Shown here in pieces: positions 1-11,910 of a stretch of DNA of 64,000 nucleotides. The notes under the pieces are model-generated. The model ran no database searches, was not told where the DNA came from, and was given only the letters and a program-made list of their open reading frames with translations. The number at the start of each line of letters is the position of its first letter. The first letter of the stretch is position 1. A program made the position numbers and the translations under genes. The stretch is from Chlorops oryzae (lineage: Eukaryota; Arthropoda; Insecta; Diptera; Chloropidae): positions 118,756,421-118,820,420 of the forward strand of contig CM035806.1 in assembly GCA_020466095.1 (NCBI GenBank), given 5' to 3'.

Positions 1-1775
1 ATGATGAACGATTGATGAACGGGGAACGGTGGCGGGGAGGGAATGCGGAGCGGGGTATGGAGCGATCTGTTATTATTTCGGTTTTGAAATTTAGTTGTGC
101 TTCCGTCCAAATCAGTTGGCAGCGTCGCGTCGACTTTGTAGCACATTTAGAGGAACATCTCTCATTGTCATCCATAAAAAAAGTGAGTGCAGTGATCTAA
201 CGAATTTCGATTTGCTGTGTTTATTTATTCATTTATGTTTTTTTGTTTCTCTTTTTTTTTTGTTTTTATTTTGAAAAGAAACATTTTTTGTGAGTAGGCT
301 TACAAAGAACCACGTCATCATGAGTAAATGTTTTGTATTTGATGTTTGTGTTACCGAAGTCCTGTAGTGCCAGTGGCAGAAAAAATCATCGTACCTTGGG
401 GAAAAGTGCTTTACAGTTATGATGTTCATGACAGCTGGGTGCAATGAAATAGCAAAATGTTGCGAGTATGAAATGAAAGTTTCAGTTTCGGAAATTACAG
501 TGTTCTCTCCTTGCGGACACTCCTTTTAGTAGTAGTAGTAGTTTGGTAGTACTGCTAGCAGGTTGAACCCAACTGTTACATCAGTTTTCCAATACAAGAA
601 TTAGGAATTATTCTAATGCAATCAAAAATAACTAAATTCCAGGAATCTAAAAGGTGTTAATTCATTCGAGTGAACGGTGAGAGTTATTTGAATTCGAAAG
701 CACGAACAAAAAATTGAAATTTTCTTTTGAGCTTTTTCTTCTGCTCGATTTTCTCACATCTTGATATGCAATTGCAAACATACGTACGTAGGTAAATATA
801 TCTGAGCTTTAGAATTGTTATAAAAAGGTACCACTGGCAAAAAAGAAAAAAGCCCCAAGTGTAAAAGAAAACAAAAACCTGAAACATTAACGAACATAAA
901 GAAAATTTGAAACGAAGCTAATTCAAGGTCAATTTTGACGTCAAATGTTTGGTGAAAGGAATGAATTACATAATTTGAGCAAACAAATTGAGAACGAAAA
1001 AATTTTCCTCTGACGGAAAATGAAGAAAACATTAAGATTGATTGCTTTTTTGTTTTTTTGTTTTTTTTTTTTGTTTTTGTTTGTTGTAGATAAACTACTG
1101 TCGCGTCCCTCATAAGGGAGTGAATATGTTCTTCCTTTATATGCACAAAATTACTTAATATTTCTATTGATTTTCTAGTACAAATCGAGAGTTCTTGTCT
1201 GAAAATGAAAAATACATAGGCCCTTGAAAATTCTTGTTCACTTATGAGTACGGTGACCATAAATTCAAATCGAAAAAACAGAACAAAAATTTTTTTTTTT
1301 TTAACTTCAACTTAGTTTATTTAAATCTTTTACGAGGTTGTCACAGAACGGACCTTTCAATCGGTCTAAAGATAATGACGATCGAATTTGGACATTTTCG
1401 CTATTTTCCACTAAAAAAAAATACGCAGAACAAGCGCCTAAGAAACAGCACACCTCTACTAGATATGATGGTCACCGTACTTATGAGAGACTCCACTGTG
1501 TATAAATTTTTGTGGAAAAAATAAGGTATTCTTAACTGCCTTCTCGTTCTCTGTTCTTAGACCGATTTTTTCATTTCCATCTCAAGTCAGCTAAGCTATA
1601 CCATACACACAGGGTCGTATTAAGGGATGGACTCGGTAGGCCATGACCTAGCGGCCCCCGCAAACTTTATCCTAAATAAATTAATATCTTCTTGAAATGT
1701 TTTATTTGTTATTTAAGGTTATTTTCAATAGTATTTTGGCGAATAGTGTCTGTAGCCGATTTTTGTGCTAGAATA
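1..1775. other. Gene-free AT-rich stretch
   Basis: I see no coding region that resembles a protein family. The stretch is AT-rich with many homopolymer runs. A fragment at about 495-530 matches the start of the TIR element at 1776 (TACAGTGTTCTCTCC) and runs into a short (AGT)n run. Confidence 0.6.
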
Positions 1776-1934
1776 CAGTGTACTCTCTCTTGAGCGGACA
1801 GCTACGGGATCGACATATATGTGCGCTTAACAGAGGTGTCCGCTTAAAAGGAAACTATTTGAGAAGAAGGAGCAATAGAGCAATGCCAAAAGGTGTCCGT
1901 TTAGAAGGAGTAGCCGCAAGGAGAGAGTACACCG
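1776..1934. mobile_element. Short TIR element, CAGTGTACTCTC family
   Basis: The element begins CAGTGTACTCTCTC and ends in the inverted form GAGAGAGTACACCG. Its interior carries repeated GTCCGCTTAA-like words. A second copy lies at 9134-9290 and a fragment at about 495-530. Ends starting CAG after a TA would fit a pogo/Tc1-type non-autonomous element, but I cannot find a clean TA duplication on the right side, so the superfamily is inference. Confidence 0.6.
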
Positions 1935-2021
1935 TTTATAGTTTAGTGCTCACTCTCAGGGCAAATAAATTTACTTACTTTCTTTTTTTTTTTACAAAAA
2001 AAAAAGGCCCTACACCCTTAA

Positions 2022-2206
2022 GGCTCAGTTACTCTTGATTGAACGTAACTTAACTTTACTTATATAATCAGCTGACTTGATGTTTAGTACATACATTTTG
2101 TATGGGAGCAGATACTGAAAACCTAATTTGACTTAAGATAAGAATCTGTGGAAAACAAATTTCTATAAGTTAAGTTAAGTAACGTTCAATCAAGAGTAAC
2201 TGAGCC
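2022..2206. mobile_element. Palindromic MITE, GGCTCAGTTACTC ends
   Basis: The left end reads GGCTCAGTTACTCTTGATTG and the right end is its reverse complement, with about 35 bases of near-perfect pairing followed by AACTTAAC-type repeats. It is 185 bp long and has no coding capacity. The target duplication is not clear. The superfamily is unknown. Confidence 0.75.
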
Positions 2207-3208
2207 TTTCATCCCGCTCTGTATACACACCTCAGTTATTCTAAATCCAAAATTGTATTAATTTGAAAAAAAAAAAAATTTTTTTTTAATTCATTTCTTC
2301 TTGCATGGAAATGCTTATTTTCTGGCCCAAGAAAGCTGTTTGTAAATACATACTTTCTAGAAAAATGAAAACAAATTAAAAAATAAAAAATCTTAATTCT
2401 TATCTCTCCAGTCTGGCACTCACCCGTCCAGTTCAATAAATTCCAAACTTCAGAATGTATGTTAATTTGAAAGAATCTAAAACAGAACGCGTGGAAAAAT
2501 TAAAGGAAAAAAAAACAAATAAATAAAAACTATCAACTAGCTAAATGCACTTGAAATGCAAATATGGGGCAAAACACGTCAAGGGTACCAACGGCAAAAT
2601 TTTTTCTCCCTGATTTGAATGAAACTTGGTACAGTTGTTAAGATGTAAGGGTACGTTAAATGTGCAAAAAAAGAGTAAATTTTAATCACAGGTTGCCGAG
2701 ATACAGGGTGTCAAAGTTTAGATTTTTGCTTCGAAGAACATATTTCATTGAATTACAATGGGGCTAAAATCGCCTCCTTCAAAAATTTGTCGAATGTTTC
2801 TTAAAAAAAAATTTCTGAACTTTTCGAAAACAATACTTAAAAAATTTTTCGATAACGGTAAATGAGAAAAATTTGGCATTTTAGTTTTATTTCTTGATTT
2901 TCTAGGAGAGACGTCCGCGGATGTCCGCGGGACATTTTCTACTAGGACGCATCACACTTCACTTATACACATTTAACGAACGCAAACTATAAACATGTCG
3001 TACGATATTCCCCAGCAGAATATTATGTCGGCGGTGAACAAGTCCGCGCGTCTTTCAGAGCGGACGCCTCGGTGAAATGATCTGCATGACAGTGTCCGCG
3101 AGGTGGAGCGAAAAAGTCATGCCCGATTGTCATTTACATTTTGAACTCGTCTTGCTTGAATCTCATTAGCTTAAATTTAAATATGGTTTTAGCGTCAGGA
3201 GATCATTT
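2207..3208. other. Non-coding stretch, no feature recognised
   Basis: No family-like open frame. Around 2910-3110 the sequence contains several GTCCGCG words (near 2919, 2925, 3041 and 3093) and is more GC-rich than its surroundings. I cannot say what this is. Confidence 0.4.
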
Positions 3209-3281
3209 GCGAGATGTAGCGTATGGCATGCATACTGGCCTCATAATCTGAAGATCGCGGGTTTGATCCCTGCCCGAGCCA
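3209..3281 (+). pseudogene. tRNA-Met-like sequence (decayed tRNA or SINE head)
   Basis: The segment contains CTCATAATCTGAAG, which matches the anticodon loop (CAT) and flank of elongator tRNA-Met, followed by a good T arm GCGGG-TTTGATC-CCTGC (B-box-like) and a 3' end GAGCCA. The anticodon stem pairs poorly and no convincing 5' acceptor strand is present, so it is not a working tRNA. A SINE head is possible because an A-rich tail follows. Confidence 0.5.
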
Positions 3282-3387
3282 AACAATAATTGTAGAAGAA
3301 AAAAAAGATTTTTAGAAATATTCGAAATACACGAAAAAACGCGATGAGAGAATCCTCTCTCGAAACTCGAGTTTCCTTCCTGAACTC

Positions 3388-6272
3388 TTGGGGTCGGTAA
3401 AGAATGGATTAAAGGTATGTCACATCAATGCACAAAGCCTTCTAAAAAAAATAGATGAATTTAAAATGAATTTTGAAAGTTCAGGCATTGATATTGTTTG
3501 TGTATCAGAGACGTGGTCATATAGAACTATAGCTGCAACTTCGGCCAAATTTCGGCGCGTTATGGCATGATTTGGTGAAAAAGCTCAACTGTGGTGAATC
3601 ACGCCATAAGTCGAGTGTTGTGGTGAACCACGTAATAGAAAGTGTGGTGTACCACGTAATAGCTTTTGGCCGAAGTTGCAGCTATAGTTCTATATGGACG
3701 TGGTTTATACCTTCAATACACAAACTTTATAGAGCTGATCGAGATAGTCATGCAGGAGGAGTTGCTGTTTACGTCAGGAAAGGGATTCCGTGCAAATTTT
3801 TGTTAAGATCTCCCACTGATGCTCACCTGGAATTCATTTTTCTCGAAATCAGAAGTCAGTGTGAAAATCTGCTTATAGGCTGTATTTATAGGCCTAATAG
3901 CAATATCCCACTGAGCCCCTTAACAGATTGCCTTGAAACACTAAGCCCTGCTTATTCCAACATAATTTTAGGTGGTGATTTTAATAGCAATATCTTGATC
4001 GACACGTCCCTGACTGAAAATTTCCAATTTTTTGGCCTTTCGGCTGTTAACATTACAGTTCCCACACATTTTTCACCATCATCAAGCACGTTACTTGATC
4101 TCCTCTTTGTTGGTTGTCCCTCTTCTATTCTTTTATATGATCAGCTGCTAGCACCACAGTACTCGAAACATGATCTTATTTTCTTAACTTATGACTTTAG
4201 AACTAAATTTATTATCTGTTGATGACCAACTGCAGTTCCTCGAAACCAACGTAATCTATCTTTTCGAAAAATGTGTTCCCATTAAACACAAAGTCTGTGC
4301 AGCTAATTCTGCACCATGGATCAACCATGAAATCAGCAACCTCATTCTACAACGTAATCAATCATATAAAAGGTGGAGACGTTACAAAACCCCTGAGCTT
4401 TTTGAAAGTTTTCAGCACCTAAGAAGCTATGTTGCCAAAAAAATTCGTCAAGCCAATTCCAATTATTATGATTTAAAATTCAAAGCAGCTCTAGGAAGTA
4501 AAAAAACATGGACTGAAATTTAAAAAATTGGCGTATGTGGTCGGAACAATAGTCCCATGGACAAAGCAGACTTCGATTTAAATTCACTAAACAATCAATT
4601 TATTAATTTTCAAATGCCACAATTTCAAAATGTAGATCTTAACGATTTTCCACGTAGAAATTTCGAGAATCCACCGTTCTGTTTTGAAGGAATTGATCAA
4701 TCATCTGTTCTATATAGCCTTCTCTCAATCAAATCAAATGCTATTGGTCTTGATGAAATCAGTCCTGCCTTTCTTAAGCTTCTTCTGCCCTTTTTACTCA
4801 TTATAACTTTCATCTTTAACAGTATTCTTACAAAATCTCTTTTTCCGGAAAGCTGGAAAAGGGCCAAGGTCATCCTTATACCAAAGCCTAACGGTGACTT
4901 ACGTCCCATATCAATCCTCCCTTTTTTATCTAAAGTGTTGGAGAAGATTTTGTATAAACAGATTTACAAATATCTTGATGAAAACTCTCTTTTGTCAGAT
5001 TTCCAATCAGGATTTACGACTGACCGGAGCTGTACTACTGTTCTTCTCGATGTCATTGAAAGCATACGGGAGCAACAAGACAATAACAAAATAACGTTTC
5101 TTATCCTGCTGGACCATACCAAAGCATTTGACAGCATTAACAAGGATATTCTCTTAACTAAAATACGTAATTACTTCAATTTTTCTCCTACCGCTTCATT
5201 TCTCATTGAATCCTACCTCTCAAACAGATCTCAATCGGTTTGTATTGAAAATTGTATGTCTGCCTCTCTTATAGTGAATAAAGGTGTTCCGCAGGGATCT
5301 GTACTTGGCCCCTTACTCTTTAACATGTATATCAATGATCTTCCAACAATATTGAGAGTCAATAGAATTCATATCTATGCCGACGACGTTCAACTCTTTA
5401 CAAATTGTTCATCTGATTCTGTCATTAACTGCATTTCTGCCATAAATTGTGAATTGGATTTAATTAATCAATGGGCAACAAAAAACCATTTAAGTATAAA
5501 CCCCACCAAATCTTAATGTCTTGTCATTAGTAAAAAACCATTCTCGCTTAGAGATCTACCGAGCCTTATGCTAGATCAAAAAATTATTGAATATGCAGTG
5601 ACTTGCAAAAATTTGGGTGTTATTTTCAACCGCACTTTGACCTGGAACAATCATATCTCTATGACTGAGGGAAGAGTCTATGGTATGCTTCGTGTGCTTT
5701 GGTCTTCACAGTCATTTACCCCTCTCAGCACGCGTATGCTCTTAGCCAAAACATTTCTTATTCCAACGCTCCTTTACGGCTGTGAAATCTATTCCAACTG
5801 CGACTATCTACACAAGCATAAGCTCACTGTTTTATTCAATAATATAGCAAGATATATTTTTAAGCGTAAACGTTTTGAACATATATCGCATTTGAGCGTG
5901 AAAATATTTGGTATGAGCCTTGAAAATTTACTAAAACTACGTACGGTAGTACTTTTGCATAAGGCTATAACCTCAAGAAAACCAATTTACTTTTTTAAAC
6001 GTTCACGATTTGCTCGGTCTTGTAGAGGCAAGAAGCTAATACCTCTAATGCACAGAACCTTAACATCTGAACGACAGTTTTTTATTTATGGAATTCGTCT
6101 TTGGAATCTGCTCGCATCAAGTCTGCAAGCTATCGTGAATCAACGAATATTAAGCACAGGATACATTATCTTTTTTTACAAAACTTATAATGCTGGATTT
6201 CAACTCTTAATTTATTTTATTTTATTTTCATTTTCATTTTTATATAAAATTTCAATATTTGTAATTATATAA
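3388..6272 (+). pseudogene. LINE endonuclease-reverse transcriptase, broken
   Basis: The first part is an apurinic-type endonuclease (HINAQSL near the start, VCVSETW, later GGVAVYVRKG and GGDFNSN). The reverse transcriptase follows, with FQSGFTTDRSC, DHTKAFDS, GVPQGSVLGPLLF and the catalytic YADD box in IYADDVQLF at about 5375-5400. The C-terminal part has the LGVIFNRTLTW and FIYGIRLWN motifs usual in jockey/CR1/L2-group elements. The frame is broken by the MITE, by a frame change near 4190-4222, and by in-frame stops at 4521-4523 and 5514-5516. It cannot make a full protein. The clade within this group is uncertain. Confidence 0.88.
3518..3696. mobile_element. 179-bp MITE with CATATAGAACTATAG ends
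   Basis: The ends are inverted repeats of about 29 bp (left CATATAGAACTATAGCTGCA). The element is flanked by an exact 8-bp duplication, GACGTGGT, at 3510-3517 and 3697-3704, which splits the LINE endonuclease. The interior has GTGGTGAACCACG-type inner palindromes. An interrupted copy lies at 54989-55440 and a decayed relative at about 27700-27837. Eight-base duplications fit hAT or P superfamily elements. Confidence 0.93.
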
Positions 6273-6489
6273 ACTAAGATATGGTTAATAGTTAAGCTAA
6301 GTTAGGTTAAGTAAATCTGCGCTGTTTACTATTTTTTCAATATTTTAATGATTGCTTCGATTGACTAGTACTAAGATAAGAGTCTCTCTTTTTGTACTAG
6401 GTGCATTATAAACATAAAACAAACAAAACAAACAAACTCAGGGGAGAGAGTTGTCAAACGGGTTCTCAAAATAGACAACGAGAGAGAAA

Positions 6490-6830
6490 AACAAGTAAGA
6501 AAGCTAAAGTCGGTCAAGCCCGACTTTCAAATACCCAGCGTCCCGACATTATTGGTGCACTATGTTTTGCCTCTCCATTTGTGGGCGTGGCAGTGGGCGC
6601 GCCACATTAAATTTTGTCCTGCACCTTTCATTCGCCGTGGTCAACCTATGTTGCGAATTTCAAGCTCCTACGCCTTTAACTTCGGAAGTTGCGAAAACTC
6701 TCCATTTGTGGGCGTGGCAGTGGGCGGGCCACATAAATTTTTTCCTACACCGTTCATTCGCCTTGGTCAACCTATGTTGCGATATTTGCGATTTGATATT
6801 TTCTGCACATAATTGATTGGCTTGCCATTT
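6490..6830 (+). mobile_element. DINE-like element family B, 5' part only
   Basis: It starts ACAAGTAAGAAAGCTAAAGT, has ATACCCAGCG near the 5' end, and carries repeated GTGGGCGTGGCAGTGGGCG words. It matches the full copy at 10881-11648 but its 3' half is missing. It lies just after the LINE tail. Confidence 0.75.
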
Positions 6831-7084
6831 AAGATATCGACATTGAAAAAGAGGCTGTTAATGGTTGTGTTATTTTCAATTAAACTAAAAAAAATGAAAA
6901 TTTTATATATTTTTTTCAATTTTTTGACTTTGAGCACCATTTTACACAATTCATTTAAAGTTTTTCCATTAACTTTTCCGAAGTAAAAGGGTAAGAAGCT
7001 TTCAGAATTCAACATAGTTTCACAAGGCAATGAAAAGTTAGACAATTTAATATTTGATGCGCATGGGGCAAAAATCGAAGATTT

Positions 7085-8150
7085 TCTCGTAACTTCCGAC
7101 GTGATGGAATTTAGTTTTTGATATTTTCCAACATTCAGCAACATAAATTCAAGACCACAGGCAAATCGAAAAGGTGCGAAAAAATGTATTTGTGTCCCGA
7201 CCGGTCGTAATGGATCAAATTAAATGATTTTAAGTTAATTCCGAACTATTTAAATAATTGATGCGTAGTGCAAGCTTATTCGTAGGTTCACTCAAGCGAA
7301 AAGAGAAATTCGCTCGGTATATTATGCCCGCTCCATATGAACCATCAGCTTTATCAAATGAACGAAATTTTTATCTTTCTTCGATATTAGCGAATAGCAC
7401 TTTGTTAAATTTTGACATGACCATATTGACAATGCGAAAAATTAAAGGTTTGAATTTTAATTGATTCCGCCACTCACAAATCAATAAGTTTTAAATTAAG
7501 TAAACAATTCAAATTGCAAATTTAGTTCACCAAGTTATGAAAGGTTTAGAAAATTTTTTTAGCCCGCCAATGTCCCCAACAAATGAAAATTTGCACTCCC
7601 ATAGAAATTTGAATTAATTCCAAATAGGTTCACAAGCGAAATGAAGTTAGGAAGTATTAATAGTTATCCTCCAGCCACGCCACAAAAGACAAGCAAAATA
7701 AAGGAAGTTTAAGGATTTGGTTTAAAGACAGGTTGATGATTGCTTTCATTGTTAATTTTGAATTGTTTTTGGATAGCTCGATCATTGCTTAGAAATAATC
7801 AAGTATATTACAATTTGAACTTACTATTTGCAAAAATAGTTGGATGAACAATGTATTAAAATTTTAACCGATTTTATTTCAATTTCGATATGAATTTTTT
7901 TTAATATTTTCCAATTATTCAGCACACCAAAATCTACAAGAGCCACTACTCAAACTCAAAAGGAGCCGAAAAAAATTAAATTTTGCCGACCGGTGTAATG
8001 GATCAAATTAAATTGAAAAAAAAAAAATTAATTAAAGTTAATAGACTATTTAAATAATTGATGCTCGTAGTGCCAGAGCTTTGTCGTTGTGTTCTCACTC
8101 AAGCCAAAAGAGACATTCGCTCGGTACATTTCCCGCTCGCAGTGAATGAA
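7085..8150 (+). repeat. Diverged direct duplication, ~800 bp apart
   Basis: The segments at about 7085-7345 and 7900-8150 share the same order of words: ATATTTTCCAA, CCGACCGG, GTAATGGATCAAATTAAAT, CTATTTAAATAATTGATGC, CACTCAAGC and TTCGCTCGGTA. They look like two old copies of one unit. No coding frame is seen. The rest of 6831-8397 shows nothing I recognise. Confidence 0.65.
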
Positions 8151-8397
8151 CTCATTCAAAAGCTTTGATAGAAATAGAACGCAAATTATGACTGAATGAT
8201 CCAATTTTTCTTCAATAAATGTAGTTCAAGAGATCTTCGTTTATTTACTGACGTTGCATTTTTAGGCAAATACAGAAATTGTTCTTTTTAGCTTTCAATT
8301 GTAATTGTATTTTCATTTCGAAATACTTACTTCTGCAATATGCCATGGAGAGAACAGAACGAGCAATAATTTACAAGTACATGCTAATAGTGATCTA

Positions 8398-8880
8398 TCC
8401 CACCAAACATTTGGATAAGCTTTTTACAAAGGTGCTTACTATTCATTTGTTTCCAAGTAATTTTCCAAACTTTTTCCAAGTATATATGTGCTATAATAAA
8501 TTCTCAAATATTTCCCAAACGCTTTCCAAATGTGTTTTGGAAACTTTTAATTTCTCGCGTCTACAGTTCGATTTTTTCGAACGTTAATATATTCAATCTA
8601 GCACTCGCGAATGAGATCTCTCGGTAGCGTACTGAAGCGTGTTGTGATTTGCACCCTGGAGGGCTCGAGTTCGATTCCTCACAAAAAAAAACATTTTTTT
8701 TCCCATAAATGTTTGGATGAAAGCTAGTTATTCCTCTAAGTTTTGAAATATTATTTAAATGTTATATTATTATCTACGTAAGTATCAAAAAAAAAAAAAT
8801 CAAAAATAAATAAATAAAATAACGCTCGCCGCAGCGGGGATTGAACCCGCCTACATCGGATTGTTACTGCTTGTTTTGGC
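8398..8880. repeat. Repeat with two facing tRNA-like heads, copy 1
   Basis: Its + strand carries a tRNA-like piece with CTCTCGGTAGCGTACTGAA (A-box-like) and GAGTTCGATTCC (B box) at about 8615-8681. About 150 bp on, the minus strand carries a second T arm, GCGGG-TTCAATC-CCCGC, at about 8830-8853. The copy at 32011-32540 shares the whole unit. At the 3' junction this copy reads straight through GTTACTGCTTGTTTTGGC, the undisturbed form of the site that a hAT-like element occupies at 32541. Confidence 0.8.
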
Positions 8881-8959
8881 TTGGAAATTATTTTTTTCGA
8901 ATGCTTGGATTTATATGTTTTCCAATCTCAAATCCAATTGAATAAAAAGGAAGCCCTTT

Positions 8960-9045
8960 TGGATTTCAACTCTGATATCCTTTCTTCAAAAGAACGAGCT
9001 CTATACTTCCTGCATATCTGCGTAGAGCCCATAAAAGCCTTTAAG
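8960..9045 (+). repeat. Shared ~80-bp segment with AGAACGAGCTCTATACTTCC
   Basis: Nearly the same sequence appears at 14498-14572, and a reverse-complement fragment at about 13070-13096 (GGGCTCTGCGCAGATATGCA). All three lie near DINE-like or CAGTG elements. It is probably a fragment of one dispersed element whose ends I cannot define. Confidence 0.6.
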
Positions 9046-9133
9046 TGCCGGACTATTGCAAGTACCGTTCCATTGCTGTTCCGATTGAGGGAGATTTTTA
9101 CTGTTTTTCAGAACAAATATCATTTCTTTAATA

Positions 9134-9290
9134 CAGTGTACTCTCCTTGCTGACACTCCTCTTAAGCGGACACTTTTCGGGAATGCTTTAGTGTTCTTTC
9201 TTCTCAAATAGTTTTCTCTTAAGCGGGCGCCTCTGTTAAGCGGAAATATTTTTCGGTCCCGTAGGTGTCCGTTTAAGGGAGAGTAAACTG
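9134..9290. mobile_element. Short TIR element, CAGTGTACTCTC family, copy 2
   Basis: It begins CAGTGTACTCTCCTTGC after a TA and ends GGGAGAGTAAACTG. Its interior has repeated CTTAAGCGG words, like the copy at 1776-1934. It is non-coding. Confidence 0.6.
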
Positions 9291-9390
9291 CCTTCTAATT
9301 GAAAATATCTTTCAGTGTTTAGAATTTAATGAAATTTTGATTCTAAAGAAAATTCACAGCTGTGTAAAATATAATAGAACCAAAACAAAA

Positions 9391-9935
9391 AAAGTAAGGG
9401 TGTTATAGTCAGGCGTGCCTGACAATAGAATACCCGACACAGACACACATGTTCAAATAGTTTTTAATATCAAGAGTTATTTAAGGCCATAAGGGGCCCC
9501 ATATACCGACTTTTGTTAAATTTCTTAATGAAAACTGTCCCTTTGCCGCGCCCACTTTTCAAATTTTTGTTTAATTATAATCGGAGGCTTAAGTATTCGC
9601 TCAAATTCTAAGTTTCAACAAAATACTTCGAAAAAGTCCGATTTTGAGGCAGTTTTGGGATTTTTGTGGCAGACCCTAGTACTGGAGGTACCCTTAATAA
9701 CGGACCGATCAAGGAAATTTATGGCTACAAGGGAAGCATAAGTGCCAAATTTCGTTCAAGTCCCATTTGAATTTCGGGTGTAGGAGGCAATTCTCGAAAA
9801 ACGCTCTTCTGCCACGCCCACTTTTCAAATTTTTGGAAATCATATTACTGGCCTTTAAATATGTTCAAATATAAAATTTCACCAAAATATCTTAAAAAAC
9901 TTTGATTTTATAGCAGTTTTTGTGATTTTGTGAGA
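9391..9935 (+). mobile_element. DINE-like element family A, truncated
   Basis: It starts GTAAGGGTGTTATAGTCAGG with the small hairpin TCAGGCGTGCCTGA, then ATACCCGACACAG. The body matches the full copy at 16471-17320 (GGCCCCATATACCGAC, TACTGGAGGTACCC). It stops near GATTTTGTGAGAG, so the 3' end is missing. Confidence 0.78.
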
Positions 9936-9957
9936 GAAATAAGTGCCCGAAATATAA

Positions 9958-10565
9958 TTGGGACCAATTACATATGTTATTGGAGCCTTGCCTCGATTAC
10001 AATATTAATTGGAGCCAATTACAATATAATTAGAAAATGAAAAATATTAATTGTGCTCAACTACTTATATAATTGCATTTAAATTTATCATATATGTAAT
10101 TGCGTTCTGAACACATATGTAATTACATCTGATTACATTTACAATTTAAAGAAATTATATATGTGATTATATTTATTTAACAGATTTGTTCTTATATTTC
10201 TCAAATGGTTTATAATTTCGATCGTATATAACGTGATTGAATTTTTAAAATCCTTAGGCAGGTGGACCACGAATATGACGTGCTTAAATATATTCCGCCC
10301 AATCGTGGAGAATTCTATATTGTTATATAGAATATATTTTAAATTGCAGGGGATCACAAATTTTATTAGACGCAATTATGTATATGTAATTGCATTTGTT
10401 TGCATGTATATAATTCGATACAATTACATTTATTATTAGAGGCGATTAGATATTTAATTGGACGGAATTATATATGTAATTGAAATAATTTTTTTATTAT
10501 TTGATACAATTACATATATAATTGGAGGTAATAAAAAATATTATTGGACGTAATTATAAAAATGC
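9958..10565. repeat. Degenerate array of ATTACATATGTAAT-type palindromes
   Basis: About 600 bp is dominated by variants of AATTACATATGTAATTG and ATATAATTGGA on both strands, spaced irregularly. There is no coding frame. It may be the body of a foldback element or a degenerate satellite. Confidence 0.7.
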
Positions 10566-10655
10566 GTGTGTATACATATATATTGTATACATATATATGT
10601 ATGTATGTATACATATATACATAAAAAATATGTATACATATAAACATAAAATAAA
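10566..10655. repeat. TA/GTAT microsatellite
   Basis: The tract consists of ATACATATATATGTATGTAT-type repeats, directly after the palindrome array. Confidence 0.85.
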
Positions 10656-10880
10656 TTTATTACGTATGTAAACCAGAATGCCCGTCACATCTTCTTGAAT
10701 GCATTGTCAGCTTTTAATATTGGCACGTAAACCGCACCGCCGCGTGGCCTGGCAGTGATCGTCTGTTCCGGATCTGACCAACAATTGTTAAATGAGGGGA
10801 AAGTTGACTAAATATAAATTTCGTAATTACTAGGAAAAATTTGAACAAAAATAGTAATAAAGAAAGGAAAAATTTAAAAC

Positions 10881-11648
10881 AAACAAGTAAGAAAGCTAAA
10901 GTCGGTCAAGCCCGACTTTGAAATACCCAGCGTCCCGACATAACTGGCGCACTATGTTACGAAAAACCTACATTTTTGGGCGTGGCAGTGGGCGGGCTAC
11001 ATAAATTTTTTTCCTGCACCTTTCGTTCACCTTGGTCAACCTATCTTGCGAATTTGAAGCTTGTACGCCTTTTACTTCGGAAGTTACGAAAAATATTCAT
11101 TTGTGGGCGTGGCAGTGGGCGGGCCACATAAATTGTTTTCCTCCACTTTTCATTCGCCTTGGTCAACCTATGTTGCGAATTTGAAGCTTGTACGCCTTTT
11201 ACTTCATAAGTTACGATAAACCCTTATTTGTGGGCGTGGCTCGAGGAGGACGGCGTTCATTTTTTTATAGGATACGTCCCTTTTCGTAGTTTATCAGAAC
11301 ACCAAATATCAATGAAATGTGTTGAGTGGTTCGCAAGTTACAAGCATTTTACTGAAAACACATGAAATTCTATTGTGGGCGTGGCAGTGGACGGATGTCT
11401 CCCATTTTTATGTAGGATCATACTCGGATTTCTATATATCTGTGTGCCGAATTTCGACTTGGTTGGCCGTTTCGGAGGATATCCGACCACGGAAGGACGG
11501 ACGGACGGACAGCGGACATGTTTAAATCGAATCAGTTTTTGATCCTGATCAATAATATATATATAAATCTGTATCTACGGAGCTTAGTTCTGGCTGTTAC
11601 AAGATTCGCACAAAACTAGTATACCCTGCTTACGCTGGGTATAAAAAT
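10881..11648 (+). mobile_element. DINE-like element family B, complete copy
   Basis: The 5' end is AAACAAGTAAGAAAGC with ATACCCAGCG a little inside. The 3' end carries the inverted form CGCTGGGTAT just before AAAAATAG. Between them are four GTGGGCGTGGC words and a (GGAC)n run at about 11492-11515. Subterminal inverted repeats, a central short tandem repeat and no coding capacity are the layout of DINE-1/helentron-derived elements in Diptera. The family assignment is inference from layout. Confidence 0.75.
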
Positions 11649-11910
11649 AGATACAAAAATAGTTTTGTGAAAGTTGCAACAGTTTCAGTTCAAGGCCTAC
11701 AGTCATGATCATATATATGATCGTATCGAAGAGGAACAATTGTGGCCATAATTGAAATGAAATCAAAGCTCTGGACTCGTGATGAGCGCTTCGGACGAGA
11801 CCATAACCACGGGATCATTATATACAATTACAACAACATCAAATGGCTGGAATTGATTGCATTCATTGCGATTGCAACGACGCACAGCGTCACGTTTTCA
11901 TAATCTGTAT

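Larger units (their letters stand above)
3388..6437 (+). mobile_element. Non-LTR retrotransposon (jockey/CR1 type), 5'-truncated
   Basis: The element starts inside its endonuclease domain, so ORF1 and the 5' end are missing, as expected for target-primed reverse transcription that stopped early. It carries a reverse transcriptase and ends in an (AAAC)n-type tail at about 6411-6437. It is interrupted by a MITE at 3518-3696. I could not identify a flanking target duplication. Confidence 0.85.

Noticed and set aside
754..1260. 168-codon frame on the minus strand
   Set aside because: Lys-, Phe- and Tyr-rich composition from AT-rich DNA, no ATG-context or family features, and overlapped by other chance frames.
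8615..8681. Working tRNA gene
   Set aside because: Only the T arm is convincing, and the same segment recurs in a dispersed repeat at 32.3 kb.
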